A stretch of 64,000 nt of DNA, taken from Romanomermis culicivorax (Eukaryota > Nematoda > Enoplea > Mermithida > Mermithidae). Below, piece after piece: positions 43,148 to 53,952 of the stretch. The translations under genes were made by a program, and so were the position numbers. Within the stretch, counting starts at the first letter, position 1. Each line of letters begins with the position of its first letter. Under the pieces are notes generated by a model, which ran no database searches, was not told the origin of the DNA, and saw only the letters and a list, made by a program, of their open reading frames with translations. Location: contig CAWUHX010000137.1 of assembly GCA_963922205.1 (NCBI GenBank), forward strand, positions 868,001-932,000, in the 5' to 3' direction.

Positions 43148-46100
43148 ATGGCGGCCAGTTCAGCAACCGAAATCGGCGACTTGCTTTTTAGAAATTTTGG
43201 TCAAGACGTCGATCATTTAGCAACGATAGAAAATCCAGACAGCTTCAAAAATGCTCTGGAAATGTACTGTTACCGGAATAAAATACATAAGCTACAGAAT
43301 CCAGCCGCCTTGCTCTACATGATGATGGGTTATCTGTCCACTTATCCTCGGAAGAAGCGGATCGGAATTGAGAATATTTTCTTGTCCAGGGACGAGCAGA
43401 TGATCAAAGTTTTAGCGCAGTACTCCCCGAAAAGGACAGAGAACTCTGTTGACTTGAGTCCATTCTATAGAGCTTTCGTGATAGATATCAATCCGACAAC
43501 GCCCCCAAAGCGACTTGACATCAATGATTACGAGTCGATGGAAAAAATTTTGAGTATTTCAAATCAGAATCCACACGGCTATAAATTCGCTTTGAAATCA
43601 GCACTTGAAAGAGTCCAATACGTTTTGATCAAGAGGCCGCGCCTTGGAACAGTTTATAACGTCTTAACTGATGAAGGTACGAAGATGTACTTAGCCAACA
43701 AAGCAACTCCTTTTGTTGTTGAAACCGAAACTGCGCCTTTGGCCGCAACGCGCGACTCTATGTACAAACCTTACGCCATGATCAGTGCGCCGGGATGGAC
43801 CTACGCCTATACTGAAATGATGGACAACATTCCAACCATATTCCAAAGGGCTGCAGCTGCGCATAAACTGGCAAGTACTCCCGAAAATTTACTATTCTTT
43901 GTACAAGGGGCACTCGAGTTCAACTGTAAAACATTATATAATCTGAAAATCAGATTGGACGTTCAGTTTTTCACAAATAACTATAACCGGCTATTCGTAC
44001 AAGAAGTGATAAAAGGAACGTGGGTAAGTGATAGGCCGTCTATGGTCATTGTCGCATATCGGGAAACTGATGCGGTGAACCAGCAACAAGGTGGAAGGGT
44101 AAGCATACCGAGCGATTTCAATAGCAAACCCACCACCGCAGACGTCGTGAGTTATATTTTGTCTGACCAAGGTCCTATTACACAAAGGAAGGACTCTGCT
44201 ATAGCAGCTAATGGAGGTTATCTTGCCAGCGACCTATATCGTATCATCGAAAATGACGAGGGGCGCGACAGACTGTTCGAAAAAATAAACGCCATTATTC
44301 ATAGAATGGAAATGGACGCAGAATTTTTTTTCGTGCGCAATGAAGAACCACCATCTAAATTTTTCCAAAATTATATTCTCGGACAGCTGTTAGCCTATTC
44401 CGGTGATCAATCTTTGCAAGTATACTCTTTTAAAAATGCCGAAACAAGTGACAATCGAGTGAGTTTCGTGCTCAAAAGAAATCGTTTGACATCTGGCGTT
44501 GCCATACATATTCTCGAAGATCCCATTGACGGATCATCTACCGGCACTTATCTGGCACCAGATTATCATGAAATAGGTTTGACTAATAAAATACTGAACA
44601 TTTATATCGACTGCAGGAACATAAGACTAACGCAAGATTTTAACAAAAACGTTTTGTCTCGTCTTCCTGCAAATTCAATATCTGCAGATTATACGAGTAC
44701 ACACGTCTCGGACAACATCGACATTATGGGGCATTTTCAAACCATTGAACGTGATATCCAAAAGTATCCTCCAATTTATTCTCTTTTCACTACGAAAAAA
44801 GATTTCATATCTACGATCATTGGACGAGCCGCGAAAGCAGGACTTAGACCTAAAAGCAGCAGCGAGCTACAAATACTAATCAAAAGCTTTTGCCTCGGAG
44901 CACAGAGACGCGCTACATTTCTTCCCTTCCCCGAAGTTGACCCCAGCATTTTGGGCATTAGATCAACTAGTAGATTCCCACCTTTACTTATGAAATCTGG
45001 AGTCGACGTTGGGCAAAATGAACTGTTAGACGATTTACGCACCGTTTACATGGGAGATGAAAGATTTATGAAAAAGAAACAAGTCATCTTGAAAGCTATA
45101 TCTGCTGCTAGTTCACTCGATGCATCACCCATTTCAGAATTTACCACTGTGGTAGAGTATACAGATGGTATTAATGGACCCCTGTACGATATATGCAGAA
45201 ACAATCCATCGTTTGGGCGATTTAAACGTCAAAGTAATGATTTTTGTAGAAAGATACGTCGGGATGAGCATGAAGACTCTCTGATCGAAAATACAAATCG
45301 ATTATCAGAAATGCAGAATTTTGAAGAAATTGTGCAGAAGTCTACCACTTTCAGGAACAATCTAGAGCAACATTTGGGCAGAGTAGAAACATTTTCCAAC
45401 GTCTTAATGCACGGGACAATGGCCAAAAATATAGTGGGTGCATTGATTGATGGTAATTACAAGGACGTGGCTATTAACGTTGGTTTCCTAGCAGGCGGCA
45501 CCGGATTAGGCTATGCTGCGCAATACGCCGCAAGAAAAGGCGCCACTATGGTGGGTGAAGGGAGCGAGATCCTCGGAACAAGCCTCAGGTTGGCATCACC
45601 ATTCTTAAGCAGGGTAACAAGCGCTTTTGTAGCCTATGATCTCTACAAACAAGTGGAAGCTTATAAGAGTGGTCAAGATGATGCAATGGTTGGCATTGTC
45701 GCTGACAGTGTTGTCTTGACCATAGACATTGCTGCTTTAGCTATTGAAACGTTGGAAGTTCTCGGCTTGATTGGCTCTATATCGTTTGCATTCGGTCCCA
45801 TTGGAGCGGCCGTTGGTGCCATCATATTCGTCGCTGTTGATATCTACCAAGCGGTCAAAACTGTAGAAAAAATTGATTCTGTAATAAAACTGACTGCACA
45901 CGAGAGATTTGAAGAAGGTTTACTTGCATTTGTGCACGCAAGCCCCGAAAAATATATCTTAGAATTGATGAAAGAAAAACAATTGAACAACGAACAAGCG
46001 AAACGATCCATCGAAATACTGTCAAACATGGAGCAGTTCCAGATTTATGCAACTCCTTCATTAGAATCATGCGAACCAATAAAATCGTTAAATATTTGCA

Positions 46101-48100
46101 TGAACGGTGTCGAAGAAGTTGAGAACAATGTCGCTAATTTTACTCGCTTGGGAAATTTTTATAGTAGGACTTGGCCAGATACGCCAAACAATTACAGAGT
46201 AATATGTGCTGATGCAGGGCACAATAGACACCGGTTGTATCCCAGATTAGGATATACCATAGAGTCATGGCTTTCGCAAGGCAAGACGCCTAAAAATGAA
46301 AAATTGGCATTAGAATGCTACAGTTTCGAGGCATTGTTCGACAACAATCTGAAAAAAGGTACCAAAGCTTTTCTCAAGGCTGCCTCTGGAAATGATACAA
46401 TAATTGGTTTTCGGGACCGGTCGAATGTCATAAGTTTCGCTGGTGGTCGCAAATACTTCGTTGGTGGCGACGAACCGGACACTTTCATACTGCACGGTGA
46501 AGACGTAGCAATGGGATTTCTAGACGGTGGAATCGGCTCCGATTTGCTCGACTTTTCAAAGTATGCAAAAAAAGAGCAGCAGATACAGTTTTATAACGGC
46601 TACAAAACCGCTCACATTCTGGTGGTTTCGGGAACGAATTACAGGCTGGATATTGACAATATTGAAAATTTTGTCGGCAGACCGGATGCGCCAGATAAAA
46701 TGGTCACAAATTGTCGCACGTCGTTTGTCGACTTGCAAGGTAGTACTGAGCAGCTCTCAGATTCAATAAATATATTGCAGTCACCAGATCAATTTTGTGA
46801 ATATAGGTTAGCCATCGCACTGTGGCATAATACCCACGTTATTAATCAAGCCTGCAGTGGCACGTTTTCCTATGACCTGAACAAAGATAGCAAGTCGGGT
46901 TTTGTTTACTTGAAAAATTATTGTAAGGACAACAGCACTGCTCAAAGTATTGTGAAAATTAATATGCCTTTACGTGCCGTCTCGAAAATGCAAAGACTCG
47001 TTGATGATGAACAACAACAACTCGAAATTCAATTCGAAAACGGCATTCTACTCTCAGTCGTTGATTTTAATCTTAACCAAACTCACTTCTTATTCGAAGA
47101 TTTCGTTGTGCAAGTTGGGAAAGACGGAATTATTGGTATGAGTAAAGTTCCAGTCATCGAAAATCCCTATGGCGCAATTCAACATGTTATGGATTTACAC
47201 CATCTTAATGCAGTCTTCGTTATCGCAGATGAAAATAACCAGACTAAAATAACAATCGGCCATGGTAGATTGATCACCAATGCCCAAAATCCGCAACTAG
47301 ACACAGCTAATGTGAATGTCTTTAATAACGATTTGAATTTCGAACACTCAATTCTGGTTAGTGGTAACGATACGGAAAATATTTTTTACATTGAGACACA
47401 CTGTAACCAAATTTCGAATGATGTCTCACGCCGTCCAATAATCGCGACGATTTATCTTGAAAACAACAAAACATCAGGTTATAAGGATATAATAGACTTG
47501 TCTGACACATATTATGCAGTAAAAAATATAGGCCATACTCTTAATATCAGAATTCAATCGTTGCCCAAAAATAAGATCTTCGTAGAATTGACGATAAAGA
47601 ATCAGAATATCCTACTGGGCTATTTGACTATACATAATATCGATAAAAATAATATCGAAAATCAGCTCACAGTGATCCTTAATGTGCCTTACTGTTTCTA
47701 CAATGAATCAGGCAGTTTGAATCTGAAGCCAACTCCTCTGTCATTTACGAAAGAAACAAAAGTGATCATTTTGCAACCTGGCGATGTTGCCGAATTCATG
47801 TCCATCAAACTATCCAAAACCGTTGATGATTTTCTGACAGTCCTGAAATTGAATGAAACACATTTGGTATTGACTAACATGATGGATCCTAAAATAAAAT
47901 ACGACGAAAATAATTTATTCACTTTATATTTGGTCGATTATTATAGATCTGAAGCAAACGCACATTTATTCAATTCCCTTAAAATGGAATTCAACGATGG
48001 TTCAACTTTCAATGTTGGTGATGTGTTCATGGAAAGAAAAAATGACATATTAGACTTTGAAGTTTTTAAAGATATCGTCCATATGTTGTTAAAGGTGTAG
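43148..48100 (+). CDS. Intronless 1650-residue TcdA/TcdB-like pore-forming toxin-domain protein
   Basis: The ATG at 43148 has a good animal context (AGAATGG) and follows an in-frame TAG. No signal peptide is evident. Residues about 1-680 are an unassigned mixed region. RFKR at 691-694 and RKIRR just after are basic sites that could be cut by furin-type proteases. Residues about 740-910 resemble the large clostridial toxin pore-forming/translocation region: NNLEQHLGRVETFSNVL, a Gly/Ala-rich stretch (VGFLAGGTGLGYAAQYAA) and a long hydrophobic hairpin (LGLIGSISFAFGPIGAAVGA). Residues about 1080-1140 have degenerate RTX-like repeats (SGNDTIIGF, GGRKYFVGGDEPDTF, DGGIGSDLLDFS). The rest is beta-rich with repeated D-rich strands. 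I see no clear glycosyltransferase DxD or autoprotease motif. No intron in 4.95 kb, standard stop TAG, poly(A) signal 12 bases on. Probable ancient lateral gene transfer from bacteria, fixed in an animal genome. Role in the host unknown (toxin, defence or colonisation). Confidence 0.8.
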   Translation: MAASSATEIGDLLFRNFGQDVDHLATIENPDSFKNALEMYCYRNKIHKLQNPAALLYMMMGYLSTYPRKKRIGIENIFLSRDEQMIKVLAQYSPKRTENSVDLSPFYRAFVIDINPTTPPKRLDINDYESMEKILSISNQNPHGYKFALKSALERVQYVLIKRPRLGTVYNVLTDEGTKMYLANKATPFVVETETAPLAATRDSMYKPYAMISAPGWTYAYTEMMDNIPTIFQRAAAAHKLASTPENLLFFVQGALEFNCKTLYNLKIRLDVQFFTNNYNRLFVQEVIKGTWVSDRPSMVIVAYRETDAVNQQQGGRVSIPSDFNSKPTTADVVSYILSDQGPITQRKDSAIAANGGYLASDLYRIIENDEGRDRLFEKINAIIHRMEMDAEFFFVRNEEPPSKFFQNYILGQLLAYSGDQSLQVYSFKNAETSDNRVSFVLKRNRLTSGVAIHILEDPIDGSSTGTYLAPDYHEIGLTNKILNIYIDCRNIRLTQDFNKNVLSRLPANSISADYTSTHVSDNIDIMGHFQTIERDIQKYPPIYSLFTTKKDFISTIIGRAAKAGLRPKSSSELQILIKSFCLGAQRRATFLPFPEVDPSILGIRSTSRFPPLLMKSGVDVGQNELLDDLRTVYMGDERFMKKKQVILKAISAASSLDASPISEFTTVVEYTDGINGPLYDICRNNPSFGRFKRQSNDFCRKIRRDEHEDSLIENTNRLSEMQNFEEIVQKSTTFRNNLEQHLGRVETFSNVLMHGTMAKNIVGALIDGNYKDVAINVGFLAGGTGLGYAAQYAARKGATMVGEGSEILGTSLRLASPFLSRVTSAFVAYDLYKQVEAYKSGQDDAMVGIVADSVVLTIDIAALAIETLEVLGLIGSISFAFGPIGAAVGAIIFVAVDIYQAVKTVEKIDSVIKLTAHERFEEGLLAFVHASPEKYILELMKEKQLNNEQAKRSIEILSNMEQFQIYATPSLESCEPIKSLNICMNGVEEVENNVANFTRLGNFYSRTWPDTPNNYRVICADAGHNRHRLYPRLGYTIESWLSQGKTPKNEKLALECYSFEALFDNNLKKGTKAFLKAASGNDTIIGFRDRSNVISFAGGRKYFVGGDEPDTFILHGEDVAMGFLDGGIGSDLLDFSKYAKKEQQIQFYNGYKTAHILVVSGTNYRLDIDNIENFVGRPDAPDKMVTNCRTSFVDLQGSTEQLSDSINILQSPDQFCEYRLAIALWHNTHVINQACSGTFSYDLNKDSKSGFVYLKNYCKDNSTAQSIVKINMPLRAVSKMQRLVDDEQQQLEIQFENGILLSVVDFNLNQTHFLFEDFVVQVGKDGIIGMSKVPVIENPYGAIQHVMDLHHLNAVFVIADENNQTKITIGHGRLITNAQNPQLDTANVNVFNNDLNFEHSILVSGNDTENIFYIETHCNQISNDVSRRPIIATIYLENNKTSGYKDIIDLSDTYYAVKNIGHTLNIRIQSLPKNKIFVELTIKNQNILLGYLTIHNIDKNNIENQLTVILNVPYCFYNESGSLNLKPTPLSFTKETKVIILQPGDVAEFMSIKLSKTVDDFLTVLKLNETHLVLTNMMDPKIKYDENNLFTLYLVDYYRSEANAHLFNSLKMEFNDGSTFNVGDVFMERKNDILDFEVFKDIVHMLLKV

Positions 48101-48112
48101 ACTGGGGTTGTA

Positions 48113-48118
48113 AATAAA
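48113..48118 (+). terminator. Poly(A) signal of the toxin-like gene
   Basis: AATAAA 12 bases after the TAG stop, showing a eukaryotic 3' end. Confidence 0.75.
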
Positions 48119-48317
48119 ATACATATTCTAGCTTTTAGTTGGTAAAGACATATCAATGGGGTCAAAGCAGAAGCGAAGGTTTCAATTTGTTGCGTTTTTT
48201 TGGATATTTTTTACCATTCAAGCTCTATTTTGAAATTCAAGCTCAATAAATCGAAAGGAATAAGGACAGGCTATGGTGTTCTAGAAACGCAGGTCTGAAA
48301 AAAATGAGTTGAAACTA

Positions 48318-48537
48318 AACTCCATTCATTTTGAAATGATGGATGCAGCATGGTCATGGAAGGCTCATTGATTCTATTCAATAAATTTTTCCTTCATGAT
48401 ACAGATTCCTTCAAGTATGATCATTCTTTTCAATCATTTCTAGATTATAGAATTTGACTTCTCAATCTTTAGTAAGGCTGGCTGCATTTGCCGAAACTCC
48501 AATGCTGCATCGATTCCTTCAAAATAAATGGAGTATA
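48318..48537. mobile_element. MITE family CTCCATTCATTT, copy 1
   Basis: Left end ACTCCATTCATTTTGAAATG then ATGGATGCAGC. Right end GCTGCATCGATTCC then TTCAAAATAAATGGAGTA. Inverted ends of about 30 bp, total about 220 bp. Confidence 0.75.
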
Positions 48538-49069
48538 GTAAGCTCATTACAGTAGTCAAGAAAAAACTTTTCGTCAATGAACGTCAACCAGAACAGCCTA
48601 AAATTTTCTTCAATATGCTGGTTAAGTGGGCAAAATTTCTCGAGTAGCACTCAGGTATCGAACGCAGTTCAGTCCAAATCGATAGTGGATAAGCGTGATG
48701 TTTTTCAATGATTTCGGCCTTTCCCATTTTCGTGGAGGAATTTAGCGTTTTTCTACAGTATAATGTTTTCAACAATGTCAAAATTGTGGATTCATTTGAA
48801 CCTACTCTTTCGGTTTCCGCCGCGTCTACTATTTCAAATTGAGAGTGCTATTTGATTGAAATCTGACGCTTTCGCCTGACTGGCTCATATACTGCAAGAA
48901 AGCGCCCTTTTTTCCATCACATCCTATCCTTTTGGCATTTTCAGTGATGTCGAAGCAAAACTGGCTGCAAAAGTCCTAAAGTGGAAAAATCTGAACAGAA
49001 ATGCTCTTCAATCGAGAACACTTTGATTGTGGAATTTTGTGAAACTGGCAGATGGAAAATCAATTTCTA
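48538..49069. other. No gene recognised
   Basis: Short minus ORF at 48584-48781 without recognisable motif. Confidence 0.3.
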
Positions 49070-49260
49070 TTGTTTGAAACGCATATAAATAACAACAGTG
49101 GAAATCGAGCAGTATTTTAAATTTTCACGATTTGTTGCTCGACTATTTATCACATCGTACTAAATTTTTGTGAGCGTACTTAACTATCTTTTAACATCTT
49201 TTTGATAGAAAAAACATTTTGTCATTTTGCGTAAACTTTCTTTTGACAACATTGATAAAA
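49070..49260. mobile_element. Diverged fragment of MITE family TATAGTCTG
   Basis: AAATAACAACAGTGGAAA and TATTTTAAATTTTCACGATTT match the body of the 16493 copy. The ends are lost. Confidence 0.45.
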
Positions 49261-49268
49261 ACAGACTC

Positions 49269-49504
49269 CATACTCCATTCATTTTTAAATGATCGATGCA
49301 GCGGAGTTTTGGTAAATGCAGCCTTACTAGAGATCAGGAAATCAATTTCGATAATCTCGAAATGATTGAAAAGAGTGTTCATCAAAGACTGTGTATTATG
49401 GAGAAAAAAATTATCGATTAAAGTCAATGAGCTTTCAATAATTTGGAATAAAAATTTGGCTGCGACCTCGCTGCATCGATCATTTCAACATGGATGGAGT
49501 ATAG
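49269..49504. mobile_element. MITE family CTCCATTCATTT, copy 2
   Basis: Left end ACTCCATTCATTTTTAAATG then ATCGATGCAGCG. Right end CGCTGCATCGATCATTTCAA then ATGGATGGAGTATAG. About 235 bp. Confidence 0.75.
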
Positions 49505-49555
49505 TCTTGTGTGGCGACCAGTCCAGTCTAGATTCCTTGAAGCTTTTGTTTCTGC

Positions 49556-50795
49556 TGTCACGTGCTGATCAATTTGCCCAATGTCACGTGATTTACATCA
49601 TGTTGGTACTTTATGTTTCTTGCCACTTTTTGTTTGACAGTTATTTACTTTTATTTCATTTCATTCATTATGTTTTACATGCATTCTTGTGTGTCATTTT
49701 GTTACATTTTTGTTGTTTTCCATTCCGCACGTAGACTACCCTATGTAACCCTTTAATCAGAATTTCTGCCAGATAATTTCTATGGGCTCATGGACATAAT
49801 TGGAGCATCACGTGCACCTCTTATCAGTAGAAACTAGCACCGATTTCCACTGCAGAAGTTAGCTTGGGCATCATTAGCTCCGCCCAGGGCATACTGTAGT
49901 TCTACAAGGTCCTTAAAAGGGCCTGTTTCATTAGTTTTGTGTCTTCGTTTTGGGCTCTCCAACTTTGGCTTTTGTCTTAGCTCCAAGTCCGTCGTCAAAT
50001 TTAAATATATTCGTTATTACATTGTATCGCATCCGCAGCCTTACCTTTCCTCAATAAATCTGCATACATCTATTTTGTCCACTGTGTCCACCACCCGACT
50101 CTCACCCAGGAATATACCTGTCGCCCTTTGCGCCTAGTTTCTCCTGCTGCTCCATTCTTGGACCATTTGTGCATCACCCGCCAACCTCCCAAGCTAACCC
50201 ACGGCCCTGAACTAACCGGATTGCTACCGCTCCCCGTTCCCACCGACCAATACCCGTGAACCAACAGGGACCCGTCACCCTCACTCCGAATCGTATTTGA
50301 GAACAGGACTAGGTAAGTCTTCTCAGGGGATTATTGTTGTAGAGGGTGTATTTTGCAGAACCCTTTCCTAAGTCGCTTTTTCCCTTGAGATTCCCCTCAG
50401 TTAGAGGAGTCCTTGTACCTCTTGGATTAGGGCTGAAAAGGGGACTTGGGCTTTCAATTGGGTCCCCTATATCACATCATTCTACGAGTGACCTGGTCCA
50501 TCTTTCATACTGAATGGGACCAGGAATTGGCACCCCTGACCTGGGGGCGTTGTCTATTACTCTACAGCAGAACCCCAGGATGGCACCATAGTACCCTAAA
50601 GGCCTTCCTATAGCCAGTACTAGCCGGGTCAGGTTCCCCAAGATGAAATAAGCGAGCCACCCAACGGGGTCACAGCATGTCACTCACAGTGACATGGCCG
50701 TATTTTTCTACCAATATGGCATGGGTTTTCCCATCAATGTGATTGGCCACAATTTTACTTAATGTGACATGGCTCCAATTTCATCTAATGTGACA
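49556..50795 (+). mobile_element. Solo LTR, 1240 bp, family TGTCACGTG (copy B)
   Basis: Starts TGTCACGTGCTGATC and ends CTAATGTGACA. A 4-bp duplication CTGC flanks it (49552-49555 and 50796-50799). It has a T-rich first third, AATAAA near 50054, a CAGGACTAGGTAAGTC splice-donor-like word near 50310 and a GTAAGT...CTGAGGGG leader style shared with element C. Same family as copy A. No coding sequence attached. Confidence 0.88.
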
Positions 50796-50962
50796 CTGCC
50801 TATTTGTATCCCTTTTGCGTTTTGGTTCACTTTTCCATCTCTCAATTTTGTAGATAATTTCTAGAATTAAAAGAATTAGAAGAAATAAGTCTGATGCCAG
50901 CAACTTCCAGAGTTTTGTATGATCCATGAACATTTTTTGTTGATAGTTTTGACTGCATTCTC

Positions 50963-53264
50963 AAGTCACGTGCTCGCCAAGAAAATGACTATGAAGTGGA
51001 AAGCTTTACGTCAAGCCATTTTTTCTACGTCTTATCCGTCGATATTTCATAGCTGGAAAATAAAGTAGAAGTGAATAAAGATTTTTCAATTATTCGCTTT
51101 TCGATGTACGACAATATCGCCGTTGTATAAAAATTTCACATTCAATTTTACTCCGATTTTCCAAAAAAGTGAGAATACTTATAAGTTTTCAATGTTAGCT
51201 CAATTTTTGCTGGTTTTTTCTTCCTTATTTATTATTTTCTATTTTTTTTGTTTAGAATTTTTGACTTTACCGTGTTGTTTTCTAAAACGTATAGTTTTGT
51301 CTACATAGTAACTTATTTGATTTATATTTTCCTTTTTTTCTGTATAATTTTCTTCCATGTTAAAATTTTTTGACTGCCTTTCCTTATATCAATTTAGTTT
51401 CATTTTCTATGTTCTATCTATATGAGTTTTTTCTCGTTCATTTTCTTCAGTTTTTCTTGTTCTTTTTTGTTATACATATTCGCTGTTTTTTTTTGTGCTC
51501 ACCCTTTCTGTGTACCGTCATGTATCTTCTTTCCTTTTTTGCATTGCTTTACTGAATCTATCTTTTTTCCTTTTTTTCATTTTTACTTTATTCGCTATTT
51601 ATTTCAATATGTAGTGCTTTTTTCATCTTTTCCGTTTTTTGTTTCTACAATGCTTTTATGGTATTTTTTACGAATCGATTTTACCGTAGTATGATTATAT
51701 TTCGTTGTTGATGCTTGTTTTAACTCCACTTTGTCTGCGTTTCGTTTTGTTTCTTTGTTGTTTTCATCACCTTTTCAATTTCATCATTTTTGTTTAATTT
51801 TTATTTTGCTTTCCAGTGTATTTCGTTTGGTTTATGTTTTTGTTTTACTTTCACGTTGTTACTTGTGTTGTGGCTTCTACTTCATATGTTGTGAGGTGTT
51901 CCAAAAAGTAATAAATTTCAGCGAGATAAAGGTAAAGATAATTTGCAAGATGAAGAATTATAAAAATAAAAGATAAAAATGGAAGATAAAAGATAAAGAT
52001 AAAAGACAAAGACAAGAAAATAGCAAAATATAAATAAAGATATCTTTATCTTTTACCCTGCAAAAAATACAAAAAGATATCTCTTTGACCACTATGTCAA
52101 TGATGTAGACATCTTTTGCTTCTATCACGTCCTATTTTTCTTTCATTTCGCTGTTTTTTCCCTGCCTTTTCGTATTTTCTATTTTTTGCAATATTTTTCG
52201 TATTTTCATTATTTCAGTTTATCGTCTATAGTGTTTATTTATTTTTGGCCATATTATGCTTATTTTTTATTGTTGTTTGTTACAATTTTTCTCTTTTTTT
52301 AATCTGTTGTATTGGCTCACTTTCACTTTTTTGGTTTATCATAATTCATCACTTTTACTGTTTTGCTTTCATCGTATTTTGCTTGTCATTTTTTGTCGTT
52401 TGTATCACATTCACTCTTACCGTGCTTTGTTTTGCTTATTTATTGTTGCTGTCATTTGTGCTTTCACTTTGTTTTGTTGTTCCACTTTTCCTCGTTTTTC
52501 TGGCCTTTATACCGCGATGACTCAGATTTATAGATTGAAAAGATCCATTGCGAATTTTCCGCTTTTTTGTTTTGCATTTATGTTTCTTTGTTGCGCTTTG
52601 GTTTAATTCTTTATTATATCATGTTTATTTTTTATTGTTGTCGTCTATTTCACCATTCCTATTTTATCAGTTTTGCTGTGTTGTGAAGCTTTCAATTTAT
52701 TTATTCTGCTTTTGTCACGCTTTTTAATACTTTTTCCTTCGCTCTTTTTTGCTGTGTTTGCTTTTTTATTAATGTTTTGTTTTGTAGTGCTTGGCTTTGT
52801 CTTTTCATTGGCCATGTTTAATGCACTCATTGTTCTTTTTCTTGTTTTCATTATGTTTCTCTTATGTTTGCCCTTTTTCACTGCATTTGCTGTGTTGGGC
52901 ACCCTGTTGATGCCAATTCGTGTGGGGAAATCGACATGCAAATCGACAAAGATGGACGACCAGGGGCGCAGACATTTGCATAGAATGGAGCGCCAAGAAA
53001 GGACCGAAAAGATAAAGTGAAATCACTGTTCACTATTATCGTCGATTTTTATATTAATTCTTGTTATTGCTGGCGTCCATTAAAACTTCCCAGCACTTCG
53101 TCCTGTTTTTACATAATATTCATTGTGGTGTGTCCACATTCTTTTACATATTTCGTCGGACTTATTGTTTAATACATTTGTTTGTTTATTTAGATTATTC
53201 GCATCGACGAAGGCGGAGGGCCAGAGGCCCAGGCACCGGCTTACATCAGGTAAGCTTTGGGAAA
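50963..53264 (+). repeat. Probable 5' LTR/leader of element C, part before the nested insertion
   Basis: A strongly T-rich plus strand (about 51180-52900) gives chance Phe-rich ORFs in three frames, as the T-rich halves of the solo LTRs do in short form. It begins near AAGTCACGTGCTCGCC (50960), like TGTCACGTG of the solo LTRs but not identical, so the start is a guess. A GTAAGC donor-like word follows CATCAG near 53250. The sequence resumes at 59099 after element B. Boundaries are uncertain. Confidence 0.45.
51925..52075 (+). repeat. Simple repeat of AAAGATAAA type
   Basis: Repeated GATAAAA and AAGATAAAG words near 51950-52075 ending in AGATATCTTTATC, in a T-rich flank. Confidence 0.75.
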
Positions 53265-53268
53265 CCCC

Positions 53269-53919
53269 TGTCAGGGGCAAATGACAAAATGAAAAATGAA
53301 GATTTTTGGGATTTTTTATTAAATAAACTAACAATTTAAAAAACTACTTTTCCGTGCGTAAAACAAACGTGGCGCCATAATTGCTCGATAAAGGTATAAC
53401 CAAATGCCCAACGGCGAACTTTAGAAATTTTAAACTAACGAATTGCGAAAAATTAAGGCTAACCAAATACACACTAAAATTTATTATTAGAAGATTGGTA
53501 TTTATAGAAAACTGGTAATGTTAGGTTATGTGGGGGAGGTAGGTAAAATTAACCTAGGTTTCATTAAAGTTAAGGAAGAATAGGACATTAGGTCGGTTAT
53601 TTTCGTAAGATAGTTTGACTAGGTAGCATTTTCTAAGATTAATAGATAACAGGCGCATAAGGGCCAAACCGCATTAGCCAAAGGCTAATGAATCAACCAC
53701 ATATGCTCTGGTATAGATTTCGTAAATTTAGGATTGATGTTTTTTAAGAAATTTGGTCAATGTTGAAATTTTTGGGTTGGGTGGTGCTAGGAACCAGTGA
53801 CAGGATTACTAATTACATAGAAAAAGAATAAAAATATAAAAACGATTAATTAAAACGAACTACAATAAACTTTCTATAAAAATTATGCAAATTATACCAA
53901 AACTATTTTCTTCTTCACA
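53269..53919 (-). repeat. 3' LTR of element B
   Basis: TGTGAAGAAG start and CCCCTGACA end on the minus strand. Pairs with 58446-59094. Confidence 0.93.
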
Positions 53920-53952
53920 TTCCCCCGCTAAATTTGCGAACGTCCTCGTTCG

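Noticed and set aside
43148..48100. Toxin-like ORF as bacterial contamination
   Set aside because: It has a eukaryotic poly(A) signal and is embedded between MITEs of families found elsewhere in the window.
51422..53020. Several Phe-rich ORFs that look like membrane proteins
   Set aside because: They overlap in three frames within a T-rich tract and have no start context or conserved motif. They follow from base composition.
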